Positions 27,339 through 36,808 of a stretch of DNA of 64,000 nt are shown in pieces. Position numbers and translations under genes: made by a program. The notes under the pieces were generated by a model. The model did not search any database. It was not told the origin of the DNA and saw only the letters and a program-made list of their open reading frames with translations. Origin of the DNA: Sinorhizobium chiapasense (GTDB lineage: Bacteria; Pseudomonadota; Alphaproteobacteria; Rhizobiales; Rhizobiaceae); NCBI RefSeq assembly GCF_036488675.1, contig NZ_CP133152.1, positions 1,364,001 to 1,428,000 of the forward strand, given 5' to 3'. The stretch's first letter is position 1. Every line of letters starts with the position of its first letter.

Positions 27339-28478
27339 ATGAAGATACTCGTCACAGGTGGCGCAGGGTTCGTAGGATCATTTCTTTGCGAGAACCTGCA
27401 CAAATCCGGATACGACATACGAATATTCGATAATTACGAACCGCAAGTCCACGCTGCATCGCATGGCAATCTTGGAAACCTGTTGCAGCCAAATGGGTTG
27501 CCAATCAAGGGAGTCGAGATCGTCTATGGTGACACGCGGAGCCCTACCCAACTCGAAGCGGCGTTGAAGGATGTAGATGCCGTCGTCCACCTGGCTGCGC
27601 AGGTCGGGGTCGGCCAGTCGATGTACGAGATCCACCGCTACGTCGACCACAACACGGTCGGAACGGCGGTTCTCTTGGAATTGCTGGCTTCCCGCAAGCA
27701 CAACGTAAAGAAAGTGGTGGTTGCGTCGTCGATGTCGATTTACGGCGAAGGCGGAGCACGATGCAGCCATTGCGGTGATGTCACGCCCACGCTCCGTGAG
27801 GCGGAGCAAATGAAGCTCGGCGATTGGGAGGTGCGATGCCCAAGCTGCAACCGAACCGCATCGCCGATACCCACCAATGAGCTGAAGCCCGTTCTGCCGA
27901 CCTCGATCTACGCGATTTCCAAGAGGGATCAGGAGGAAATGTGCCTGGTCGTTGGGAGAGCCTACGACATTCCATCCGTCGCGCTGCGGTTCTTCAATAT
28001 TTATGGTCCGCGACAGTCATTGGGGAATCCCTATACGGGCGTCGCTGCAATATTTTCCTCCCGTCTCCTGAATGATCGAGCGCCGGTCGTCTTCGAGGAT
28101 GGCAATCAAACGCGAGACTTCGTGCATGTCACGGATATCGTCCAGGCTATTTCACTTGCACTTGCAAAGGACGAAGCGAATGGGCAGGTGTTCAACGTCG
28201 GCACGGGTCGCCCGACATCGATCAAGGACGTTGCGAACCTTCTCGCCCGGAAGTTGCGGCGGGACATTGCTCCTCAAATAGAGAACAAGTTCAGGGAGGG
28301 GGATGTCCGACACTGCTACGCCGACATCAGCAAGATTCAGCGGTACCTTGGCTACAAGCCCGCTGTCGAGCTCGAAACCGGAATCGACGATCTGATTGCG
28401 TGGGCAGAAGACCAGCAGGCGGAAGACCGGTTCGACCTCGCGGCCGCCGAGCTGGCGAAAAGAGGTTTGGCCAGATGA
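27339..28478 (+). CDS. Extended SDR nucleotide-sugar epimerase with inserted zinc-ribbon-like Cys pairs
   Basis: 379 residues from the ATG (a GTG lies one codon upstream; AAGGA precedes). The NAD motif TGGAGFVGSFL and catalytic YAISK (191-195) are intact. Between the catalytic Ser region and YAISK there is an insert with CSHC (142-145) and CPSC (167-170), a four-cysteine zinc-ribbon arrangement. From memory, a similar insert occurs in dTDP-L-rhamnose 4-epimerases of Burkholderia type. Here the substrate is uncertain. It is in a run with the GT2 and the UDP-xylose synthase. Confidence 0.8.
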   Translation: MKILVTGGAGFVGSFLCENLHKSGYDIRIFDNYEPQVHAASHGNLGNLLQPNGLPIKGVEIVYGDTRSPTQLEAALKDVDAVVHLAAQVGVGQSMYEIHRYVDHNTVGTAVLLELLASRKHNVKKVVVASSMSIYGEGGARCSHCGDVTPTLREAEQMKLGDWEVRCPSCNRTASPIPTNELKPVLPTSIYAISKRDQEEMCLVVGRAYDIPSVALRFFNIYGPRQSLGNPYTGVAAIFSSRLLNDRAPVVFEDGNQTRDFVHVTDIVQAISLALAKDEANGQVFNVGTGRPTSIKDVANLLARKLRRDIAPQIENKFREGDVRHCYADISKIQRYLGYKPAVELETGIDDLIAWAEDQQAEDRFDLAAAELAKRGLAR

Positions 28479-28599
28479 CGCGCACGGAGATCTTGTGGCG
28501 CGTATGCGTTGGGACGCGGGTGTGGCCGCCGGCCTCCCGTTGGTCGTCGGAGGCTGGAATACCATGCCGCTTCAAGTCGCCTGAGATGAGGTAAGCGCA

Positions 28600-29601
28600 A
28601 TGGGCCGTCAATATACAAATCGCATACTGGTGACCGGCGGATGCGGCTTCATAGGGTCTCATCTTTGCGAGCGGTTGATCGAGAGCGGCGCCGACGTTCT
28701 GTGTGTCGATAATTTCTTCACCGGCTCTCGCGGGAACGTCGAACACCTCCTGTCTCATCCGCGGTTCGAACTGCTCAGGCACGACGTGACGATGCCGCTC
28801 TATGTGGAGGTGGACAAGATTTTCAACCTTGCCTGCCCGGCTTCTCCGGTGCACTACCAGTTTGACCCCGTCAAGACCACGCGGACGAGCGTGCAGGGCG
28901 CCATAAACATGCTTGGACTGGCCAAACGGCTGAAGATAAGCATCCTTCAGGCCTCGACATCGGAGGTGTACGGCGATCCCTCTATACATCCGCAGACCGA
29001 AGACTATTGGGGCAATGTCAACCCGATCGGACCTCGGTCCTGCTACGATGAAGGCAAGCGCTGTGCCGAAGCGCTGTTCTTCGATTACAGGCGGCAGCAT
29101 CAAGTGGCGATCAAGGTTGCGCGCATCTTCAATACATACGGGCCGCGCACCCACCCTAGCGATGGGCGAGTTGTTTCAAGTTTTATCGTCCAGGCACTTC
29201 TCGACGCCGATATAACTGTCTTCGGAGATGGCTCCCAGACGCGATCGTTCTGCTATGTCAGCGATACGGTTGATGCCCTTCTGCGTCTCATGAATTCGCC
29301 GTTTGACGTCACCGGCCCGATCAACATCGGCAATCCAAACGAAATTTCCATGCGCGAGCTGGCGGAATTGATCATCGATCTTACCGGGTCCAGGTCGCAG
29401 ATCGTGTACCGGCCATTGCCCCAGGATGATCCCTGCCGGCGGCGTCCCGACATCTCACGTGCAAGGGGACAACTCGGATGGTCACCCAAGATTGCATTGA
29501 AGGAAGGGCTCTTGAAAACCATCGGCCACTTCAACGAGTTGCTGATGCGCCCAAATTCCCGGATGGACCTCGTGGCCCTGTATGAGACAAATCATGCCTA
29601 G
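28600..29601 (+). CDS. uxs: UDP-glucuronate decarboxylase (UDP-xylose synthase)
   Basis: 333 residues. The NAD motif is [15 protein letters not shown]. The UXS fingerprints are all present: [32 protein letters not shown] and [12 protein letters not shown], which holds the catalytic Tyr and Lys. It oxidises UDP-glucuronate, decarboxylates it and re-reduces it to UDP-xylose. This suggests xylose, or a sugar derived from it, in the polymer. ATG after GAGG. No UDP-glucose dehydrogenase is in the window, so UDP-glucuronate must come from elsewhere. Confidence 0.93.
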   Translation: MGRQYTNRILVTGGCGFIGSHLCERLIESGADVLCVDNFFTGSRGNVEHLLSHPRFELLRHDVTMPLYVEVDKIFNLACPASPVHYQFDPVKTTRTSVQGAINMLGLAKRLKISILQASTSEVYGDPSIHPQTEDYWGNVNPIGPRSCYDEGKRCAEALFFDYRRQHQVAIKVARIFNTYGPRTHPSDGRVVSSFIVQALLDADITVFGDGSQTRSFCYVSDTVDALLRLMNSPFDVTGPINIGNPNEISMRELAELIIDLTGSRSQIVYRPLPQDDPCRRRPDISRARGQLGWSPKIALKEGLLKTIGHFNELLMRPNSRMDLVALYETNHA

Positions 29602-29772
29602 CAAACCACGCCTGGGAGAAGCACGTCGCCGCTGTGGCGAAGTGGGCAGCATGGATGCCCCAGTCGAACGGGGTGTCCGGGCCAGGTTCTCGGCCGTGCA
29701 CATCGTCGCCAGCGCGCTGTCGGGCGGGCAACTCTCATGCAGGCGCAACACTCCTCCTTTGGCGCGACTTAG

Positions 29773-30186
29773 ATGATGCAGTCGTCTTCAACCCATATCA
29801 CAAAGGCGCTCAGAGCGGCCCTTGCCATTCGTCTGCTGAGATACGCTCTTGTCGGAGGCTTTGCTGCGCTTCTGCAAGTGTGTTTGCTCACCTTGTTCAT
29901 AGAACTCTTCGGCATGCATGCCCTCGTGGCATCGACCTTGGCCCTGGCGATCGCGATCATGGTCAATTATAGGCTTCAACACCACATAACGTTCAGGTCG
30001 AAGGCGAAGCACATCGTCGCCGCCCCGCGCTTCGTCGCCTTGGCGCTCTGCACGCTTACGGCGAATGCCGTTCTCTTTAACAGCCTTTTGACGGTCGTGC
30101 CCTACATCGTGGCTCAGGTCATCGCGCTTGGCACTATCTTCCCGGTCAATTACTATTTGAACCGGACCCTGACATTTCGCCACTGA
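29773..30186 (+). CDS. GtrA-family membrane protein
   Basis: 137 residues, four hydrophobic helices, with the family motifs VNYRLQHHITFRS in the middle and NYYLNRTLTFRH at the end. Probable polyprenyl-phosphate-sugar flippase working with the GT2 at 26572 and a GT-C enzyme. It is the second GtrA of the cluster and only loosely similar to the one at 21214. The start (ATG-ATG) has no strong ribosome-binding site. Confidence 0.83.
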   Translation: MMQSSSTHITKALRAALAIRLLRYALVGGFAALLQVCLLTLFIELFGMHALVASTLALAIAIMVNYRLQHHITFRSKAKHIVAAPRFVALALCTLTANAVLFNSLLTVVPYIVAQVIALGTIFPVNYYLNRTLTFRH

Positions 30187-30533
30187 CCACCTGGGGGCGA
30201 GAATTCAGCCGCGGTGGGCTTGCCGCAGCACGCCAGTGCGAAACCTTATGCGCATCATTTTGATAGAAAACTATTAATTGGGAGGAAGCCTCGAAGACTA
30301 TTTACAACCGGTTAATAACATGCTTTTTTATTATGGAAATTGAATATGCCAAGGAAGTTTTGCGTCGCGATTAAAAAAATCGTGAACGCCTATTTTTTGT
30401 TGAATTAGATTTATCAAGCTTTCGGCGCCGGCCGACCGCTCAACATTACAGAGTAACTGTTTCCGAGTCAGTAGAATGGCTACGGGTGCAATCGTCGTGC
30501 GGCGAGAAGGCTTCAGTAGTTAGAGGGGCTGTC
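30187..30533. other. AT-rich intergenic region before the 4,6-dehydratase, 347 bp
   Basis: The stretch 30240-30410 is very AT-rich for this genome and non-coding in all frames. It is a likely promoter region and a plausible target for AT-binding regulators such as MucR, but no specific site can be named. Confidence 0.4.
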
Positions 30534-32738
30534 ATGTTGCGCATACGCGCCGCCGCGAAGACGATTCGTGACAATTTCCTGCTGTGGCCGCCAATATTGC
30601 GAAAAGGTGAAGGGCGGGGACTATCGGCAAAGTTGATCTGGGCTGTCTTTTCAGCCGCGTCAGAAATAGCTCGGCGCCGGTTGCGCATGGCCGCTCACAG
30701 CGTGCAGAAATCCCCGGCACTTTACGCCGCCGATCTCGGCTCCGCCGCCATCGCGCTCGCCGTGGCCCTGTTGCTTCGGTACGGCGTCGCCGACCTTAGT
30801 GCGCGACCTGAATCCGCCTCGGTGCTGCTATGGTCCAGCATCCAGTACATCGGTGTATGCGCGTTCGTATTCCCGTTGTCCGGCCTCTACAGCCGCAATT
30901 GGAAATACGGCTCTATCTCTGATCTGTTCATCATACTTCGAGCGGTATTGCTGACATCCTTGCTGCTCGTCTCGCTCCTTTTCTTCTCGACCAGGTTGAG
31001 CGAAATCCCAAGAACCGTCGTTCCGATGCAGTCGCTTCTGCTCATTGCTTTCCTCGCCGCCGCGCGATTGAGCTTCCGCGCCGAGGAAATTCCGCTTGCT
31101 CGGCCCGTTTTCAAAGGCAAGGTGGCGAACGACGATCACCGCATACCGCTTTTGCTTGTCGGCGCCGGTGACGCCGCTGATCTCTACTTGCGGGCGCTCG
31201 CACGGGCTCCCAACTCCACGTACCTGCCGGTTGCCTGCCTCGACGAGAACGCAGACCAGGTAGGCATGAGCCTTCGCGGCGTGCCGATCGCCGGCAGCGT
31301 CGATGATTTCGAGAAAGTCGTGGCCGAGTTGCAGCAGCTCGGCAAGCAGCCGCGCCACGTCGTCTTCACGGAAGCACCTGCGGCCTTCGGCGAGGGGGCA
31401 TCGGACAACCTGCTGCGTTCCGCCGAAAGGCTTGGCATCGCCGTCTCGCGGCTGTCACAAATGACGGAACTAAAGCGCGCCAAAGGTGACAACCCTTATG
31501 AGCTGCGATCGATCGAGCTGACCGATCTGCTGGAGCGGCCGCAGGCGGCGCTCGATCGAGAGGCGATAGCCCGTCTCGTTCGCGGCAGGCGCGTTCTGAT
31601 CACGGGAGCCGGCGGCTCGATCGGCAGCGAATTGACCACTCAGGTGGCAGCCTGCGGACCGGCAGAGATCGTGCTGATCGAAAACACGGAATACAATCTT
31701 TACGCGATCGACATGGTCCTGAACGAGAACTTCGCGGGGGTTCCGCGCTCGAGCTACCTTTGCAGCGTCCGGCGCAGCCAGCGCGTCGAGGAGATCTTCG
31801 AGCGGCACCGGCCCGAAATGGTCTTTCATGCCGCAGCGCTCAAGCACGTTCCCATGGTGGAATTGAACCCCTGCGAGGGCGTGCTGACCAACGTCATTGG
31901 CACGATGAACGTCGCCAATGCGGCCAAGAAGTTCGGGACGCTCGCCATGGTCCAGATCTCGACGGACAAAGTCGTGAACTCGACCAGCGTCATGGGAGCG
32001 ACGAAGCGTCTCGCAGAACTTTATTGCCAGGCGCTCGATCTGGACGGTCACCGGACGGGTAAAGGTCCTCGGTTCATGACGGTCCGGTTCGGAAACGTGC
32101 TTGGGTCAAGCGGCTCACTCATTCCGCTCTTCAAGCGCCAGCTCGCGAGAGGCGGCCCCCTTACGGTGACCGATCCATGCATGACGCGTTTCTTCATGAC
32201 GATCCGCGAAGCCGTGGAACTGACGCTGCAGGCCTCCGCCTACGGCTTCGAAAAGCAGATCGGCCAAGGGGAGATCTTCGTCCTCGATATGGGCGAACCG
32301 ATCAAGATCATCGACATTGCCCGGCGCATGATCCGACTGGCGGGATTCACGCCCGATCAGGACATCGAAATCAAGATCATCGGCCCGCGGCCAGGTGAAA
32401 AGCTGTTCGAGGAACTCTTCGACGAGACCGACAAGCGCATAACATCACCGGTGCCGGGTGTCCTGGGAGCGGTCCCCAATCCGATTCCGTTGCCGAAACT
32501 GAGAGATGCCTTTGCGCGGCTGCGGCGCCATGCTGAGCGGGGCAACGAGCCGTCACTGATCTCGGTCATGTGTGAATTGCTTCCTCGCTACGAGCACGGA
32601 AACAGCACTGCCACAACACAAGTCAAGGGCAGGAGATCTGCGCTTCGACCGAAAGAACGGGCGAAGGCGCGCGCGCCGCGGACCGGCTTCGGGAAGAGCA
32701 CGCGCAGCGTTCTCCGTTTGCCTGGGAACCAGGGGTGA
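30534..32738 (+). CDS. CapD/WbpM-type nucleotide-sugar 4,6-dehydratase, membrane-anchored
   Basis: 734 residues from the ATG at 30534 (GAGGGG 5 nt upstream; the frame continues 16 codons further up). Four N-terminal hydrophobic segments are followed by a first Rossmann-like domain (LLLVGAGDAADLYLRAL). The catalytic SDR domain then begins with ITGAGGSIGSELTTQ. The active site reads STDKVVNSTSVMGATKR, where Met replaces the usual Tyr, as in WbpM/PglF. The reaction is likely UDP-GlcNAc to UDP-4-keto-6-deoxy-GlcNAc, a precursor of quinovosamine-type sugars, or a related 4,6-dehydration. It could supply the 4-keto sugar used by the aminotransferase at 2478. Confidence 0.9.
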   Translation: MLRIRAAAKTIRDNFLLWPPILRKGEGRGLSAKLIWAVFSAASEIARRRLRMAAHSVQKSPALYAADLGSAAIALAVALLLRYGVADLSARPESASVLLWSSIQYIGVCAFVFPLSGLYSRNWKYGSISDLFIILRAVLLTSLLLVSLLFFSTRLSEIPRTVVPMQSLLLIAFLAAARLSFRAEEIPLARPVFKGKVANDDHRIPLLLVGAGDAADLYLRALARAPNSTYLPVACLDENADQVGMSLRGVPIAGSVDDFEKVVAELQQLGKQPRHVVFTEAPAAFGEGASDNLLRSAERLGIAVSRLSQMTELKRAKGDNPYELRSIELTDLLERPQAALDREAIARLVRGRRVLITGAGGSIGSELTTQVAACGPAEIVLIENTEYNLYAIDMVLNENFAGVPRSSYLCSVRRSQRVEEIFERHRPEMVFHAAALKHVPMVELNPCEGVLTNVIGTMNVANAAKKFGTLAMVQISTDKVVNSTSVMGATKRLAELYCQALDLDGHRTGKGPRFMTVRFGNVLGSSGSLIPLFKRQLARGGPLTVTDPCMTRFFMTIREAVELTLQASAYGFEKQIGQGEIFVLDMGEPIKIIDIARRMIRLAGFTPDQDIEIKIIGPRPGEKLFEELFDETDKRITSPVPGVLGAVPNPIPLPKLRDAFARLRRHAERGNEPSLISVMCELLPRYEHGNSTATTQVKGRRSALRPKERAKARAPRTGFGKSTRSVLRLPGNQG

Positions 32739-32764
32739 GAGCGTGGTCAGAATGAACGGGCCAC

Positions 32765-34069
32765 ATGTCAGCGCCGCAGCCCGCGACAGGCGGAAAAAGG
32801 TGTTGCGTTCTGAAAATCGGAACCATGTCAACCAGGAGGCCATCCTTGAATCCGGCTGGGCAGGCTTCTCGTATCGAATCTGAGGACAATGCGGCCGATT
32901 GGCCAAATGGGTCCGTGGCGTATCCGTCAGGGCGCAAGCTTGTGATTGCTGTGGTCGCAAGCCTGACAGCTTCCCTGACGATCTTTCGCTTGGAGTTGCT
33001 GAGGCGGTTGGCTGGCGCCGGGCACGATGTGATAGCCTTCGCCCCCGAAAGCGACGCGCGTGTCGAGCAGGAACTCAAGCAGATCGGCGTCCGCTTCGTC
33101 CGCATTCCCATGGCGCGCACCGGGCTCAATCCGTTGGAAGACCTCCGCACGCTCTGGTCTCTGCGACAACACTTCATCCGGTTGAAGCCGGACATAGTTC
33201 TTCCCTACACGATGAAACCGATCATCTATACGGGCATCGCGGCCCGGCTGCTCGGAATCAAGGAGCGATGCTTTCTCGTCACCGGCCTGGGCCATGTGTT
33301 TTCGGATGCGGCCGGCCGTTCGTTCAAAACCTGGGCTATCCGTCACTTATGCGTCCGCCTGTATCGCCTCGCGCTCCGCGGTGCCAGGGTCGTCTACGTC
33401 TATAACGAGGCGGATGCTGAAGACATCCGCCGCTATCGGATGCTGCAGCGTGGTCTATCACCGACGATGATCCCCGGGTCCGGCGTCGATCTTGACCATT
33501 TCACAGTCTCAACACCACCTCAGGGCGGGCCGACTTTCCTGATGATCGCCCGGCTTCTCCGTGACAAGGGCGTCGTGGAGTATGTCGAAGCCGCACGAAT
33601 GGTTCGTCGGTCTTTCCCCGATGCCAAGTTTCAGTTGCTCGGACATTTCGACAGCAATCCCACGGCGATCTCGCAGGCGGAAATCGACGGTTGGATGCGC
33701 GAGGGAATTCTGGACTATCTCGGCACCACTCGGGATGTACGTCCGTATTTGGCGGCATGCAATGTTTTCGTCTTGCCTTCCTATTACCGCGAGGGCATTC
33801 CGAGAAGCATTCTTGAAGCATTGGCAACGGGAAGACCGGTGATCACGACGGATTTGCCCGGTTGCCGCGATACCGTGCAGCCGGGTGTGAACGGCCTGAC
33901 AGTTAAGGCGCGCGACGTCGCCGCGCTTGCCCACGCCATGGTGTCGTTTGCGCAGGACCCTGAACTGGCGAAGAGAATGGGAAAGCGGTCGCGAGAACTC
34001 GCAGAGGCCAGATTTGACGTGCACATGATCAACCGCATGCTGCTTGCCGGCATGCATCTGCCCCATTGA
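32765..34069 (+). CDS. Glycosyltransferase family 4
   Basis: 434 residues in the longest frame; the family core starts near residue 58 (KLVIAVVASLTASLTIFR), so a start at the ATG 32825 or later is possible. The segment PYTMKPIIYTGIAARLLG and the C-terminal REGIPRSILEALATGRPVITTD (E-x7-E) resemble PglA/WbpH-like enzymes. Those add the second sugar to a lipid-linked bacillosamine- or quinovosamine-type unit. The position right after the CapD/WbpM-type gene fits that. The stop overlaps the next gene (TGATG). Confidence 0.85.
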   Translation: MSAPQPATGGKRCCVLKIGTMSTRRPSLNPAGQASRIESEDNAADWPNGSVAYPSGRKLVIAVVASLTASLTIFRLELLRRLAGAGHDVIAFAPESDARVEQELKQIGVRFVRIPMARTGLNPLEDLRTLWSLRQHFIRLKPDIVLPYTMKPIIYTGIAARLLGIKERCFLVTGLGHVFSDAAGRSFKTWAIRHLCVRLYRLALRGARVVYVYNEADAEDIRRYRMLQRGLSPTMIPGSGVDLDHFTVSTPPQGGPTFLMIARLLRDKGVVEYVEAARMVRRSFPDAKFQLLGHFDSNPTAISQAEIDGWMREGILDYLGTTRDVRPYLAACNVFVLPSYYREGIPRSILEALATGRPVITTDLPGCRDTVQPGVNGLTVKARDVAALAHAMVSFAQDPELAKRMGKRSRELAEARFDVHMINRMLLAGMHLPH

Positions 34070-35226
34070 TGAGAGAGCTCCATGGCGCCGCGATTCAGCC
34101 ATCCGTCTTATGCATGGGTAGCGCCGAATGCATGGCCGCCAAGATGATAATGCATGTCATAACCAATCTTACGGCCAGTGCCGGCGCCGAAACGATGCTC
34201 GCGCGCCTCCTTCGCAGTTCAAGCGATGACCGCGTCATCGTCGTCTCGCTCATGGGCGTGTCGGATCGGAACCGCAACCTCGCCAACAACCCCGCAGTCG
34301 TCTACGTATCCTTGCAAGCCAACTCTATCGCATCGCTACCGGGCGCCGTCCTGCGGCTGGCATCACTGATCCGAAAAGAGCAGCCCGACGTCATTCTGTG
34401 CTGGATGTACCATGCGATGGTCGCCGGAACGGTTGCGGCGACCATCTCTCGGCGGGAGACACCGGTCTTCTGGAACGTTCGCCAGTCGTTGGATGACCCT
34501 GCCTGCCTCACACGCAGTTCACGCATCGCAATCGCGGTGGCAAAGCTTCTGTCGCACCAGCCATCGGGCATCATATACAACAGCGCCCGTGCCCTCCATT
34601 TGCACGGGGCATATGGTTACACAAACCGGAATACGGTGGTCATTCCGAACGGCTTTGAACTCCCGCAACTGGCCGCGTCAACCGGGACAACGGCGCGTCG
34701 GATAGGGATTGTTGGCCGATTTCATCCGCAGAAGGACCATGGGACCTTCTTCAAAGCGGCCGCTGCAGTCATCAGGACCCACCCGCAGGCAATCTTCTCC
34801 GCCGCGGGCAATGGGCTCTCGAAAGACAACCCCGCCGTGGTCGAACTAATGACTCAAGCGGGCCTTCCCGTTCACGCGGTCGAGCTTAAAGGGGAAATCT
34901 CCGACATGTCGGTATTCTACCAAAATATCGACGTCCTGGTTCTGTCTTCGAGGACGGAGGGTTTTCCCAATGTCATTGCAGAAGCGATGAGCTACGGCAA
35001 ACCGATCGTGACGACAGATGTAGGTGATGCAGCCGCGGTTGCCGGAAACGCTGGCATTGCCGTGCCCGCCCGCGACCCGGAGGCCCTCGCCTGGGCTATC
35101 CGCGAAATTCTTGACCTACCGCCCGTCGAATATGCGCGCTATGCGCGCAACGCGCGAGAGCGCGTCGAAAACGAGTACGCGATGGCCGCGATCTCCAAAA
35201 AATACTCAGCCTTTCTAACAGTTTGA
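34069..35226 (+). CDS. Glycosyltransferase family 4
   Basis: 385 residues from the ATG that forms a TGATG junction with the preceding gene; several in-frame ATGs up to MHVITNL (about residue 28) are alternative starts. SAGAETML is the acceptor-side loop. FWNVRQSL and EGFPNVIAEAMSYGKPIVTTD with E-x7-E mark a retaining GT-B enzyme. It is translationally coupled to the preceding GT4, so the two probably add consecutive sugars. It is the last plus-strand biosynthetic gene before the RTX protein. Confidence 0.86.
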   Translation: MRELHGAAIQPSVLCMGSAECMAAKMIMHVITNLTASAGAETMLARLLRSSSDDRVIVVSLMGVSDRNRNLANNPAVVYVSLQANSIASLPGAVLRLASLIRKEQPDVILCWMYHAMVAGTVAATISRRETPVFWNVRQSLDDPACLTRSSRIAIAVAKLLSHQPSGIIYNSARALHLHGAYGYTNRNTVVIPNGFELPQLAASTGTTARRIGIVGRFHPQKDHGTFFKAAAAVIRTHPQAIFSAAGNGLSKDNPAVVELMTQAGLPVHAVELKGEISDMSVFYQNIDVLVLSSRTEGFPNVIAEAMSYGKPIVTTDVGDAAAVAGNAGIAVPARDPEALAWAIREILDLPPVEYARYARNARERVENEYAMAAISKKYSAFLTV

Positions 35227-35489
35227 ATGACAGGGCCGTTTGCAACTACGCTACTAAAAGTCGGCAAATTTCCCGCCAAATTTCCTCCGCTGTAAGAAAT
35301 TCTCCGGCTAACCTTCAATTCCAAAACCGGTTGAAAGGCATTGAATACCTCTAAAATAAGTAGTATTTATTTTTTCTCTTGCAAAACGTTGGGTTTAGCT
35401 GTGTCGGCGGACCGCTTTAGACAACAGATCACTTTTGCGCCCTATTCTGACTTTATCCGCCCTCCGGCAAACAGCTAGAGGACATCAAA

Positions 35490-36680
35490 ATGATTTTGAA
35501 CGGAACCAATGTTGCCAATCGCCTGCTTGGTACGAATCTGATCGATACGATCCGCGGCTATGATGGTAACGACGAAATTTGGGGCTACGCCGGCGACGAT
35601 TACCTCGACGGTGGAAATGGCAATGACAGGCTTTTCGGCGGCCTTGGCAATGACTTCTTCAAGGCTGGTGCCGGTGACGACTATGCTGAGGGCGGCGACG
35701 GCAATGACAGTTTTGACGGCGGCCTTGGCGCCGATACATTCCTCGGCGGTTTAGGAAACGACATATTCGAGGGTGAGGACGGTAACGACACGATCAATGG
35801 CGGGGACGGCCACGATCACATTCTCGGCGACGCCGGAAACGACACGATCTATGGCGGAGCCGGCGAAGAATACATCGATGCCGGCGATGGCGACGACATT
35901 GTCTACGCTGGCGAGGGTAATGACGGCTTCAACAATCGGATTAACCCCGCAACAGGAAAACTCACTCAGCAAGCGGTATCGACCGGTGCCGGTAACGATA
36001 CGATCTATGGCGAAGGTGGCAACGACGCTCTCAAGGGGCAGTCCGGTCACGATCGGGTATATGGCGGCATCGGCGACGACATAGTCGACGGCGGTGACGG
36101 AAACAACTATCTCGATGGCGGCGATGGCATCGACGTACTCGACTCGGAAAGCGGCATCGACGAGGCCCACGGCGGATCAGGCAACGACAGAATCTCGGTT
36201 GGAGCCGGCAACGATCGGGCGTATGGCGACGACGGCGACGACCGAATCGCCGGCGAGAGTGGCGCAGACCTTCTCAAGGGTGGCACGGGCAACGACTTGT
36301 TCTACGGCGGCGATGGCAATGACACGCTGCACGGCGACGCGGGCAGGGACACTATCCTTGGCGAAGCGGGGACCGATGTGCTTTGGGGCGGAGCCGATTC
36401 CGATCGCTTCGTGTTCAAGGGAGCGCCTGCGCTCACCGGCCAAGACACTGTCATGGACTTTCAAGACGGTGTCGACTTCCTTGTCCTGGAGAATCTTGGG
36501 ATCAGCCAGTACTCCAAATCCGGCGCAGCAGGCACGATCTATGCGTATGACGCTAGCGGTGGTGACGTGCTGTTAAAGGGCTATGACTCCGCCGGCCACG
36601 CGATCTCCATCCTCGTGGACGACCCCAACGGCAGCCTCTCCGCCGCAAACTTTTCGCGGGGCGATTTCGTTTTCGCCTAG
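35490..36680 (+). CDS. RTX-type calcium-binding repeat protein
   Basis: 396 residues, ATG with GAGGA upstream. Residues about 23-330 are almost wholly RTX nonapeptides (GGxGxDxhx); about 30 are visible, in blocks of 14 and 16. The blocks are separated by a short linker, NRINPATGKLTQQAVS. The final ~70 residues (VMDFQDGVDFLVLENLG...) form the beta-rich C-terminus where type I secretion signals lie. There is no N-terminal signal peptide and no catalytic domain. Such proteins bind calcium outside the cell and may act in matrix or adhesion. No type I secretion genes are next to it. Confidence 0.9.
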   Translation: MILNGTNVANRLLGTNLIDTIRGYDGNDEIWGYAGDDYLDGGNGNDRLFGGLGNDFFKAGAGDDYAEGGDGNDSFDGGLGADTFLGGLGNDIFEGEDGNDTINGGDGHDHILGDAGNDTIYGGAGEEYIDAGDGDDIVYAGEGNDGFNNRINPATGKLTQQAVSTGAGNDTIYGEGGNDALKGQSGHDRVYGGIGDDIVDGGDGNNYLDGGDGIDVLDSESGIDEAHGGSGNDRISVGAGNDRAYGDDGDDRIAGESGADLLKGGTGNDLFYGGDGNDTLHGDAGRDTILGEAGTDVLWGGADSDRFVFKGAPALTGQDTVMDFQDGVDFLVLENLGISQYSKSGAAGTIYAYDASGGDVLLKGYDSAGHAISILVDDPNGSLSAANFSRGDFVFA

Positions 36681-36744
36681 TCTAATAAGTTGACACGCGG
36701 GATGCGGGCGGAAAACCGCGCACACTTTCCTCATCCCGCTCTGG
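36681..36744. repeat. Partial RIME1-like element (right half)
   Basis: TCTAATAAGTT followed by a nested hairpin: outer arms GCGGGATG (36697-36704) and CATCCCGC (36732-36739), inner GCGG-AAAA-CCGC. It matches the second half of the element at 39582. It begins directly after the RTX stop, whose TAG is part of a CTAG, and lacks the first palindrome. Confidence 0.75.
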
Positions 36745-36754
36745 CAACCGAGAC

Positions 36755-36785
36755 GTTGGGGGCGCCGCCATGCGGCGCCTCCGGC
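36755..36785. terminator. Strong hairpin between convergent genes
   Basis: GGCGCCGC (36761-36768) and GCGGCGCC (36772-36779) pair perfectly around CAT. The stem extends by one G-T wobble and two G-C pairs. It lies between the convergent RTX and SDR genes and is a likely bidirectional transcription stop. Only a short T-run follows on the plus strand. Confidence 0.5.
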
Positions 36786-36808
36786 TCACCGTGTCTTTCC
36801 CCTCACAC

